From Entomortierella parvispora (taxonomy: Eukaryota; Mortierellomycota; Mortierellomycetes; Mortierellales; Mortierellaceae): a DNA stretch of 64,000 nucleotides. Each line of letters starts with the position of its first letter. Within the stretch, counting starts at the first letter, position 1. The stretch spans positions 558,001 to 622,000 of the forward strand of contig OY752151.1 in NCBI GenBank assembly GCA_963573315.1. Direction: 5' to 3'. The notes beneath the pieces are model-generated. The model did not search any database, was not told the origin of the DNA, and saw only the letters and a program-made list of their open reading frames with translations. The translations under genes and the position numbers were made by a program. This document shows positions 55,552-64,000 of the stretch, one piece after another.

Positions 55552-57807
55552 CTACGCTTGTCTATTTAAAACAATCGACAACCTTGGTCCGACTTCATTC
55601 TGTAGCCGGGTGACCAGCCAGCCATAGACCATATTTAGCTGCAACACCTCCAATCGCTGCATCTGTTGCGCAAACTGCGTGAGTTTGGTACGGGTACACA
55701 AATGCGCCTCTGGGATATAAAACAACCGTAGGTTCTTTTGCAGATAGCTCGTCGGCTCTTGCTGCTCTAGATCTTGTCCTAGTGTCGTGACTGGGACGAC
55801 AGGCTCGGTCAAGACTTCCAAGACGTTGTCATCAATATCCCAGTGCCGGCCCCGCAACTGCAGTTCCTCCAATCGCTTCATATTTGTAAAGACGGAATAC
55901 CGTCTTCGTGCAGCCTCCAACGCTGTGGGTGCAATCTCTGTTGTCAAATTCAAATTATCTTCGTCGTCTCCCATAAGCGTAGAATCCTGCGAGGTCAAGG
56001 CGGAGGACGTTGTAATGGAAAGCTGAGGGCGGTGGGGAATATCGGAACCATCAACACCATCACCAGCAGGGTACCGACCGGACGAGCTTCTGGGCATGCC
56101 GACCTCGATCGTTAGTCGAACAACACGTAGCTCGGGGAACTGCTTTAGAGATTGGAGATCCATGTAGCGAACAAAACGACCGCAGAGGTCCAGGACTGTG
56201 AGTCTTGGGCAGAACCAATCGATCGTTAATCGAATGTAGGTATCCTTCAGTTCGGATCCGTCCTCAAACCCTGTCAACTCCTCGATCGAATCTCTGAATG
56301 CATCCGCGGCATCTTCCAAAGACTGGACCAGATCCTGTCCTTCGCCATCGAGTCGGATCTTTTTTAAGGATGGTACGATAACAGGTGAAAACGTGGTCGT
56401 CACATCGACCTCATTCGACAATGTTGTCGCAGTGGCGGAATCTGCCTGAGTAACAGTGCCTGCGTTGGTGGTTGTAGGTATGAGCGGAATCGCAGCTCGA
56501 CCAGCACCTCTTCTCCTTTTGCGTGCCTCGCCAGCAAAAAGTCCGATGGGTCTTTCCAGATCAATGGCCCAGGTCAATGAATCTGGTCTCTGACATGGCA
56601 TCCAGACTTCTTCCAGTCGATGAGCCTTTTGGAGGAACGAGGTTTCGACTTCAACAAAGCCCAACCGTCTCGAAATGTTGGTCCTTAGAGATTTAAGACG
56701 ACGCGTAGGAATTTGATCCAAATGAGGCACGTCTGAATTCCAGGCCGAAAGATCCACCACCTCTAAGGGATGGATCTGGGATAACAAACGTGTCGGCGTC
56801 CATGTTTCATGCGAACCTCGGATCATGATCTCTTTCAGGGAAATCAAATCCTCCTCCATTTCGATCCTCTGTTGTTCATGCTTCAGTCGTGCCGCCAGCT
56901 TGACGGGCTCTTCTTCAGCGGTGACGGGTGGCAAGGTCATGTCCTCTTCCGAAACAAACAGAGTCCGATGCTGGCGAAGAAACTCGAGAGGAATATCAAC
57001 CTCTTCCAGCACGGGTTTTTTACTCCGTCCAAGTCTCATATCCCGAGCAAGAGAAAAAGTAGAGGAAGTCTGCCTGGAGGGACTCTTGCTCGCTCCATAG
57101 TCCAGCTCCAACCGTCTCAGCATTCTCAAATCGTCGACAATGCCTCGTCCTGTGCCAACGCCGGGGCTGTCGCTGTCTGGTCTGAGCAGTGAACTCAGTT
57201 GGGATGGTGTCATGGAGAGGACCTGGATTCGACTGGGGAAATGGCTTACAAAGGCAAAGTTCAGCTTTCGGTTGATGTCGGCCATGATGGTGTACTGTGT
57301 GAGCTTTTTGGCGCAAGACTTGAACAAGAGCTGGAAGGCTCGGTAGGTCTTTGGGATTTGACCCTGATGAGTAAAGTGGAAGAGGTAATCGGTCGATAGT
57401 GGCAATGGGATCGTGTCAAAGGAAGGATAGATCTGAAGAGCAGGGTCTTCTTGCTGGAAAAGCACCTTGTCAACACCCGTGGGAATGGCAGCCACGTCCG
57501 AGGAAGCTGCAGAAGAAGAGGGAGCCTGGCTCTGTTTCGAGAGGGTGCAGAGGTAGAGCAGACGGACCAGTCGCGCGGTGCGCTCATCTTTGGAAGCCTC
57601 GGCCCAGGCGAGGTGGGAATTGATGAGCTGGAAGGGACTCCTGTAAAGCAGCGGTGCGGCAAGGCTGAAGAACGAACGGTTGCACAAAAGCAACGCGTGG
57701 AGCGTGCGGACGTCGTCCCAGAGAAAAAGCGCGACGAGGCCGATGCATTCGGGCGGGATGCGCGGGGATGGGGTGGGGGGAGGCGGGTTGTTTTGAGCAA
57801 GGGTCAT
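55552..57807 (-). CDS. F-box protein
   Basis: Single exon, 751 aa. After a Pro-rich start (NNPPPPTPSPRIPPECIGLV) the F-box occupies about residues 16-60 (IPPECIGLVALFLWDDVRTL, then HALLLCNRSFFSLAAPLLY). The rest is a long leucine-rich repeat-like region with segments such as LKSLRTNISRRLGFVEVETS, LTVLDLCGRFVRYMDLQSLK, FPELRVVRLTIEVG and LEELQLRGRHWDIDDNVLEV. F-box proteins recruit substrates to SCF ubiquitin ligases through Skp1; the substrate is unknown. The stop lies 45 bp from the stop of the convergent coiled-coil gene, so the 3' UTRs must overlap. Unlike the fragment at 32110-33518 this gene has no breaks. Confidence 0.82.
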   Translation of the reverse strand: MTLAQNNPPPPTPSPRIPPECIGLVALFLWDDVRTLHALLLCNRSFFSLAAPLLYRSPFQLINSHLAWAEASKDERTARLVRLLYLCTLSKQSQAPSSSAASSDVAAIPTGVDKVLFQQEDPALQIYPSFDTIPLPLSTDYLFHFTHQGQIPKTYRAFQLLFKSCAKKLTQYTIMADINRKLNFAFVSHFPSRIQVLSMTPSQLSSLLRPDSDSPGVGTGRGIVDDLRMLRRLELDYGASKSPSRQTSSTFSLARDMRLGRSKKPVLEEVDIPLEFLRQHRTLFVSEEDMTLPPVTAEEEPVKLAARLKHEQQRIEMEEDLISLKEIMIRGSHETWTPTRLLSQIHPLEVVDLSAWNSDVPHLDQIPTRRLKSLRTNISRRLGFVEVETSFLQKAHRLEEVWMPCQRPDSLTWAIDLERPIGLFAGEARKRRRGAGRAAIPLIPTTTNAGTVTQADSATATTLSNEVDVTTTFSPVIVPSLKKIRLDGEGQDLVQSLEDAADAFRDSIEELTGFEDGSELKDTYIRLTIDWFCPRLTVLDLCGRFVRYMDLQSLKQFPELRVVRLTIEVGMPRSSSGRYPAGDGVDGSDIPHRPQLSITTSSALTSQDSTLMGDDEDNLNLTTEIAPTALEAARRRYSVFTNMKRLEELQLRGRHWDIDDNVLEVLTEPVVPVTTLGQDLEQQEPTSYLQKNLRLFYIPEAHLCTRTKLTQFAQQMQRLEVLQLNMVYGWLVTRLQNEVGPRLSIVLNRQA

Positions 57808-58282
57808 TAGGAAGGAAAGAATGGGAGGAATGAGAAGAGAGGGGAGGATGGAGAAGAAGGAAGCAAGAGGACAAGGACCTCCTTATAGGCAACTCCACCA
57901 AGGGGAAGGGGGACACTTCCCCTGTCTCTCTGTGTCTGTGTCTCGGGCTCGGGCGAATCCCCGTGCGTGACGCTTTTGTGTGTCTCTCGTGTGTTCTGAC
58001 TTTCAAAGTTCACAGTGTTCAGTGTGCTGAGCTCTGGGCGAGTGTGCAATTTTTTTTTTTTTTTTTTCCTGATCAGCTCGCCATTCATTGACTGTCTTTG
58101 TCATCGAGGGCGCAATTCTCCTTCTCCTTCTCCTTCTCTGTTCTTCCTTTTTCTTCCTCTTCTTCTTCTTCTTGCTCCTCTCTTTGCACCCGGCGCGTTG
58201 ATTGAACCCTATTGTATTAACAGCTCGCCACCGCAACAGCCGCGACAGCCCCAGTCTCATTCACTCTTCATTCTCTTTCAAA
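57808..58282. promoter_or_regulatory. Bidirectional promoter between F-box gene and IWR1
   Basis: 475 bases separate divergent start codons. The IWR1 side has a T-run at 58051-58069 and dense CTT/TTC repeats at 58110-58180. TTAACAG at 58217-58223 could be the acceptor of a leader intron, but no donor is clear. Confidence 0.5.
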
Positions 58283-60483
58283 ATGGACCACGACTCCACC
58301 AATGACCGCGCCTCCGCTCCTCCCAAACAGCAACAGCCCCCTTCCATCTTTCTAAAGCCAAAGAAGCCGACCTCGGCCTCGGTCGGGACACGTCCCCTCC
58401 TCAAGCCCTTCAAGAACGACTCTATCGACTACAACAACCCAGGAAAGCATGACCCAAAGCCAAATAGACTCACCGCCTTTGCACCTGGCATCCCTATCAG
58501 CATTCCAGGAGGAAGCGCCTCGGCCTCCTCTACCACCTCGTCCACAGCCTCACCAACAGCAAAGGCACCATTTTCGTTTGATAACCATACTGATGATGCT
58601 TGGAGAGACTCTACACAGTCAAAGGGGCGAGGCGCAAAGAGATCCATGTCGATCGCAGATGAGACAGACAAAAACAAGCTCGCCAGCTCTGGATCAGCCG
58701 CAGATGCGAACGAGGGTCTGACCATTCTGAGAATTAAGCGCAGACGCAATGAGGAGCCGTTGGATACCCTTGGTAATTTGGACGGAATAATAGCGCCGAC
58801 CTGGCCGTCATGTGTCTGGATGCACAGTCGATTCTTACTCACCTTTTGTTTAAATTTTTAATAGTCGTGCAACAACAGCTGGAAAAGCAGAGTGGAAAGA
58901 AGCAGAGGCGGATCGAAGACGAGGTTCAGCAGGAAATTGAGAATGCACTCTCAGAAAAAGTATCAGTGCCAAGTATGTTGCTTTTTTTTTCTGGAAACGA
59001 CCTTACAGCTGCTGCCATGGATCGAAGAGTGAGGACTTATATATATATTCTATTGTCCATCGACTTTTATTAGAGCCACCAGCAGTGTTCAGACTTGCCA
59101 CAACTGTAAACAAGGAAAGTTTCAAAGATCCTACCCAATCACTTCAACTTCGAGTATGTTGCCTGAGCACATTTGAATGGGCAAGGTTCCTTGTTTTATA
59201 AAGCCTTTACTGACCCTTCCTCTGCGGCACCTCCAGAACAAGATTGCAAACATGGCAGAGTCATCGTCATCCTCGTCATCCCGTCCAAGATCACGGATCG
59301 GGGATCGACATGGAACACCCACAGAGTTTGGGGAGCGTGTGCAGGAACGGAGAGGCGAGTTGGCAGAGGCTAAGCAAAAGGAGGCACGCTCCGCTCGTTA
59401 CAGGGTCATCAATCAAAACAGGGCCGGCTTGAACTCTTCCAAGAAACTTCCACCTGAAGTCAAGTATGCTACGAAAGCCTATCTTTATTGCACCAAGAGG
59501 AGAATATTCTTTTCCTGAGCCTTCTTTATTGATTGATTTTTTGCTATCTTTTAGATCATCTGTGGAAGTAGAGGCGGAAGCAGCTCTGGATATGTTCAAG
59601 ATGTATGACGCCGTCAAAGAGGACGAGCCAAAGTCGAAAAAGCAAATGTAAGTTTCCTCCGCTTCACCACGAAAAAGTTCAATTGTAAGGTCTGTGATGA
59701 TCAAAGTCTTGACTGGATGCACTCTCTTACTCTCTGATATAGTGACAAGGAAGCAGAGGAGTCTGACATCATGTGCAATTTCCTGCCTATGGTCCGGGAA
59801 TATCTGTCTAGTAAGGATCTTCCACTATTTAGCCTGCAATATTAATCCCAAAATTGCCAACGGTCATTGACTAACGTCTATCCTTTCCTACATTATCATA
59901 GTTTCGGATAACTCGTCAGATCCCAAGATCAGCGTTGATAAGGATGCAGAAGACTCTTCAGCAAGGAGTTCACTATTGGCACAGACCAGCAAACCCAAGA
60001 AAGCAAGCGGCGAGGAAGAAGACGAGGATTCTGATGATGAATATGTCTATGACATCTACTATCGGGATGTCCATGCTGACCATAATCATGAATCGAAGCA
60101 CCGCGCCATTGGATCTCTGTAGGTTTTGCAACTTTTGTAACACCTCTTGTCCCTTCGGGGAAAACCATAGATTCATTAACCAATTTGTCTTCACCCTTTC
60201 AACCTTCTTTAGTCTGTGGTTCAGTGACGACGAGAACAACTTTATGAACGAGGATGACTCTAGTGACGACGACTATGAGGACTCGGACTCGAACGCTGAG
60301 GATTACTACCAGAACGACTACCCTGAAGATGAGCTCAGCGACGAAGACATGCCCTGTAAGCTGATATTTTTTATCTATTACTCGCTATATCGAAAATGAC
60401 TCATCCTCGTTTCTCACTCTTACTCTTTTTTTTTCATAGACGAATTGTCCGCTAGCGATGATGAGGATGACTACATGTACTAG
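58283..60483 (+). CDS. IWR1: RNA polymerase II nuclear import factor Iwr1
   Basis: Nine exons: 58283-58772, 58865-58972, 59074-59153, 59237-59463, 59555-59647, 59743-59810, 59902-60118, 60213-60355 and 60440-60483. All are in phase, giving 489 aa. Iwr1 binds assembled RNA polymerase II in the cytoplasm and carries it into the nucleus with importin (known for yeast Iwr1 and human SLC7A6OS). The signature LRIKRRRNEEPLDTLVVQQQ spans the first splice. PPAVFRLATTVN follows. The conserved C-terminal Iwr1 block, DDEYVYDIYYRDVHADHNHE, then an acidic tail (NNFMNEDDSSDDDYEDSDSN, SASDDEDDYMY), closes the protein. The N-terminal 150 residues are Ser/Thr-rich and less conserved. The high intron density makes unspliced reading misleading. 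Convergent RPA3 ends 149 bp downstream. Confidence 0.92.
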
Positions 60484-60632
60484 TCAATAAACATCTTTGC
60501 TGCTCTGCATCAATATACGAACCAGGATGGTGAAATTTGAAAGGAGAGAGGGATGATTTTTTTTTTAATAATGCTTGCTCGCCAAAATATAAAGTACATA
60601 CAAGAAAAGGATATCGCTATGCAATCGCCCCG

Positions 60633-61372
60633 TTAAAAGATATTGGGGAACTTTTGTGCCTTCACGATTTGTTCGTTGTAAACTTCCAAGTTGAAATCGT
60701 TTCCAAAGTTGGTTGAGGTGAGCTCCGCGATCGTGAGATCCTCGTTGACGACTCCGATGACCTCCATGAACTTGGTGCCATATTGTGCATCCTGACAAAT
60801 GATATATACGCACATAGCGGAGAGGTGAGAAGCAGAGGGGTCAGTCTTCAAAACGGGACAGACTCCAACGGAACGAACCGCCTTTTGGGACAGAAAAGAA
60901 AAGGAGGTCCTGGCTTACCTGGCTCATATTAACATGAACTTGACCATTGTCACTGGCAGTAAAAACAGCCACGGATCCGTTTTGCTAATGATTCCATGAC
61001 GGAGGCAAAAACGAAGGAAGGATTAGCCTTTGGTTATGTTTGCCACCAAATAAAAAAAAAGAAAAAGAAAAAGGACTCGCTGCTTTTGAAATTCCATTGA
61101 GATTTGCGCAATAGACGGGGGGAAGGAAAGTCCATCAAAGCTAAATGCAGCTCCAAGCAAAGTAGGGCCGCCTGTCGATGATTGATGCATTCTGATTTCA
61201 AGAGACTTCAAATCCAAATCGCATCCTTTTGCCACCATTTCATTGTCCCTGGAAATCGAACCGTTGAGAATGTCAGACGTACAGATTCAACACGGCCTAC
61301 GAAACGGACGGAGTTCTTAATGTGGTTTCCGAGCATGGCCGAGTTGACGCGAGGAGTGGTTGGGAAGCTCAT
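60633..61372 (-). CDS. RPA3: Replication protein A 14-kDa subunit
   Basis: Three exons, 61372-61283, 60984-60919 and 60791-60633, all phase 0, 104 aa, the same size as fission yeast Ssb3. RPA3 is the smallest OB-fold subunit of the single-stranded-DNA-binding heterotrimer and holds the trimer together. Conserved points are PRVNSAMLGNHI, NSVRFVGRVE, NGSVAVFTASDNGQVHVNM, FMEVIGVVNEDLTIAELTST, NFGNDFNLEVYNEQIVKAQK and the end FPNIF. The first intron is 298 bp (GTACGT to TCATTAG) and could be mistaken for coding because it stays open for a while. The gene is divergent from the deubiquitinase gene. Confidence 0.92.
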
Positions 61373-61763
61373 GATGCGAAGATATGCTGGGGGAGTGGGA
61401 ATGTGTGAGTGTAAGAGAGTAAAGTAAGCAGAGAAGTGAAAAAGATGGGCGGACCAAAAAGAGAAGGCCAGTCTGAGCTGTGGCTTTGATTTCATTTCAT
61501 CGCGGTGGAGGCGCGTTGTCTTTTGTTTGTCCACAAAGCGCAGAGAGTGAGGGACGCGTTGCGATTTCCACGTACGCCAGCAGGTCTCTCAATTCTCCCT
61601 TCTTTGTACGTGACATTGCAATGCGCGTGCTCTGTCTGTCTGCCTCGGGAGGTCTGTCGGGCATGCATACACCCATGCATTGCATTCATTCTACTTTTGT
61701 CTCTTCAGCTCAATCCGATTCGACTCGACCCAGCCTCCCACCCCGACTCGGGAGCAAGCCACC
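61373..61763. promoter_or_regulatory. Bidirectional promoter between RPA3 and the USP gene
   Basis: 391 bases lie between divergent start codons. ACGCG, the core of the MCB/MluI cell-cycle box (ACGCGT), occurs at 61554-61560 as GGACGCGTTG. Such boxes often control replication genes such as RPA in fungi. One copy is not proof of control. Confidence 0.45.
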
Positions 61764-64000
61764 ATGGACAATTCAACTAGGACCCTGACCGCCTCCCTAG
61801 CCATCATCACCCTGGCCGCCATCATCGCCACTACCTTGACTTCACCCTCCTCTTCCTCGACCATCTCTCCCAGACTCGACTCAAATGGACGCAGAATTAG
61901 AAGCTCCGGCCGTACTAAACAAACGCGCAAGGAAAAGAATGAAGGTGAGGTGCACATGACAACATGCATGTTGCTCTCCGTAACTGGCGCTTACTAGTCT
62001 TACTAGTTCTACCGCGACTTACTTCTATTGCTCCTCCTGTAGCAGACACAGAGGCTCCACAGTATGTCGTCGGTCTGGTTAATGTTGGAAACACATGCTT
62101 TGTCAATTCAGTATTGCAAGCTCTGGCATCCCTGCCTTCTTTACGAAGCTACTTGGAGGCTCGCAAAGGATTGGGCCATGACGAGGACTCTATCACGCTG
62201 ACTTTGGGCGAAACAATAGAAAGTAAGACGAATACAGGCAGCTGGAGGAATCGGTTAATGACATGGATAATGACTTATGAGAGGCGAATCTTTCCATTTT
62301 TTTTTTCACCGTCAGTGCTGAATACGATACAAAGACGACGCAGTGCAAAGCGTCTAGTCCGAATCTTGAAGACACTAAAGGCCAAGGCATCTCAAGTTCT
62401 GACAAGCCAACAGCAGGTATTTCAAAGATCGCACTATTGGGTTCTTTTGAACCAGGAGTCTTACGTTAACTCTCATCTATGTATACCACTTCTTCAGGAT
62501 GCTCAAGAGCTCTTTCAGATTTTGTCGACCCAGCTCTCCGAAGAACGCGAAAAACTTGATCATTTCGGGACGCCTTCTCTTCTGGATCGGATGGCTGTCA
62601 GCGAGATTCTGAGCCCGACTTCTCCACCTGCATCTATGTCGTCCTCGTCTGTACTCTCATCCTCAACCTCCTTTTCAAGGATGCGCCGTTCATCGGTTTC
62701 GTCAATCATGTCCACGTCTCAGCTTCTACTTCCCCCCACCGTTCAGGCGAGAAGACATAGCTCAGGCACCACACAGGCAGAGGAGCAAAGTGAATCAGCC
62801 AACGATGAGGCAGCTCTTCAGGAATCTACTGGAATGAGAGAAAGCGCCATTCTAGATAAGCACGAACAGGAGAAGTATACCAGAGCCAAGAGTCCCTTCA
62901 TGGGATTACTAGCCAGTCGCGTGTCGTGCGTGGATTGTGGTTATACAGTAAGCGAGAGATCGTCTCCTATGTTTAGGATGACATCTTTAGACTGCGATTA
63001 TTATCTAACACGAGAACGAACTTTCAATAGGCTGCTATTCGCCACTCAACTTTTGATAGCCTGTCACTTACAGTTCCCATGCAGGTATGTAGCTGCATTT
63101 GCTGACTACACCGTTTTCTTCGATAGCTCTTAAACCCCGAGTTTTCACTGACGATACTTCTTGCCATTCTGCTAGTACGCGTGCACGTTGGAAGACTGTC
63201 TTGAGGCATTTATTCACCTGGATACGATCCATGACTTTAATTGTCGGAAATGTACGCTCTTGAGTGCCAGTCGCGATCTCGGGCTGAAGATCGAACAAGG
63301 GAAACAAAAGCTGGCTTCTCAAAAAGAAAAAGATGACGGGCAACATCAGGATCATACCTGGACTTCAACCTCCAGTGAAGCTCGAGAAAATGGAAATCCG
63401 GAGGAGAATGTCTCTCCCTTGGAGAGCGAAATTGAAGGAAACGGCGACGATGAGGATTTGAACAAGAAACCCTCGAGGACAAAGGGAACGGTGATTACTT
63501 TGGAGGAGATGCAACGTTTGAAGGACAAAGTAGACGATTGTCTTGCCAATAACATAGAAATGGACCTCGTAAGTTTCCCTTTGATCAAGGCAGCACACCG
63601 GAATGACATCTAACCATTTCTCCCTCCATACTATCTGTTTACAGTCACCAATCGAACTCAGGGCTGTGCAGTCGAAAAAGACAACCAAGCACTCTATGAT
63701 TGCTAAACCTCCACAAGCTCTTTGTCTTCATTTGAACCGATCCATGTTTACACCCTCTGGCCAGATTGGCAAAAACCCGAGCAAGGTCCAATTTGGAGCC
63801 GAGCTGGATTTTACAAGATTCACGACGTCGGGTCATTTGACAACTGTACCGACCAGCTCCATGTCTAGACGAGGATCTCTTGCAAACGGATCGGGTGCGA
63901 GTATAATGAATGGGATCAGTCGGCCAGTCTTGCCATCAGGATCCAAGTCCTGGACAGGGTCGCCCTTTAGCCATCAAGTAAGCTTGGGACTGAAGGCAGC
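61764..64000 (+). CDS. Ubiquitin-specific protease, USP30/Ubp16-like membrane-anchored (partial, runs off right edge)
   Basis: Exons: 61764-61944, 62043-62222, 62316-62416, 62498-62947, 63031-63084, 63176-63568 and 63645 to the edge (or to a donor at 63977). All join in phase. Residues 8-27 (LTASLAIITLAAIIATTLTS) form one transmembrane helix followed by a basic stretch, as in mitochondrial outer-membrane Ubp16 and USP30. The cysteine box is VGLVNVGNTCFVNSVLQALA with catalytic Cys79. The QDAQELF box appears as QQQDAQELFQILSTQLSEE across a splice. Zinc-finger pairs CVDC and CRKC match the USP fingers. AAIRHSTFDSLSLTVPMQ and KPPQALCLHLNRSMF are further USP signatures. The His box is not reached. 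A Ser-rich insert (620-750 bases into exon 4 territory) is lineage-variable. Mitochondrial location is inferred from the anchor. Confidence 0.88.

Noticed and set aside
1-64000. CRISPR arrays, bacterial operons, integrons or phage modules
   Set aside because: The window has spliced eukaryotic genes throughout. The direct repeats found are two-copy duplications or codon arrays, not spaced arrays.

Overview
The window reads as nuclear DNA of an early-diverging filamentous fungus, most likely Mortierellomycota (Mortierella, Linnemannia or a close relative). Seen directly: many short phased GT-AG introns, CT-rich upstream leaders, long Gln/Ser/Pro tracts, a division I chitin synthase, and F-box and leucine-rich-repeat genes. 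One large protein carries the YELHEYPIPRLF module that I associate with Mortierella. The lineage is an inference from content and style, not from a marker gene. No tRNA, rRNA, CRISPR array or intact mobile element was found.

Layout: 1-2.2 kb, 3' part of a PH/coiled-coil gene (-); 2.9-3.3 kb, small secreted Cys-rich protein (+); 3.4-4.7 kb, V-ATPase proteolipid (-); 5.2-6.0 kb, wrecked alpha/beta-hydrolase; 9.0-13.7 kb, a CEP120-like centriole protein with three C2 domains (+); 14.3-18.0 kb, a tandem-duplicated pair of six-cysteine proteins (-) around a broken coiled-coil gene (+); 21.1-24.2 kb, chitin synthase (+). From 24.2 to 33.6 kb the DNA turns accessory: a LINE zinc-knuckle remnant, three local duplications (214 bp, 142 bp and a decayed pair), an 18-bp coding minisatellite, three broken genes and one intact two-domain lineage-style gene.

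From 33.6 kb to the right edge the gene set is dense and mostly housekeeping: Fun30/SMARCAD1 remodeller (-), a small unknown (+), a 1027-aa LRR-type protein (-), a Nudix hydrolase (-), a small mitochondrial membrane/coiled-coil protein (-), a kelch/single-pass membrane protein with long poly-Gln (-), a 1230-aa coiled-coil protein (+), a 751-aa F-box protein (-), IWR1 (+, nine exons), RPA3 (-), and a membrane-anchored USP30/Ubp16-like deubiquitinase (+, cut by the right edge).

Neighbours are not organised as operons. Shared promoter intervals are likely at 2214-2909, 57808-58282 and 61373-61763, and close convergent ends occur at 55506/55552 and 60483/60633. I built exon models by hand from splice signals and checked reading phase arithmetically. 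The least expected content is the full CEP120 architecture in what looks like a non-flagellated fungus.
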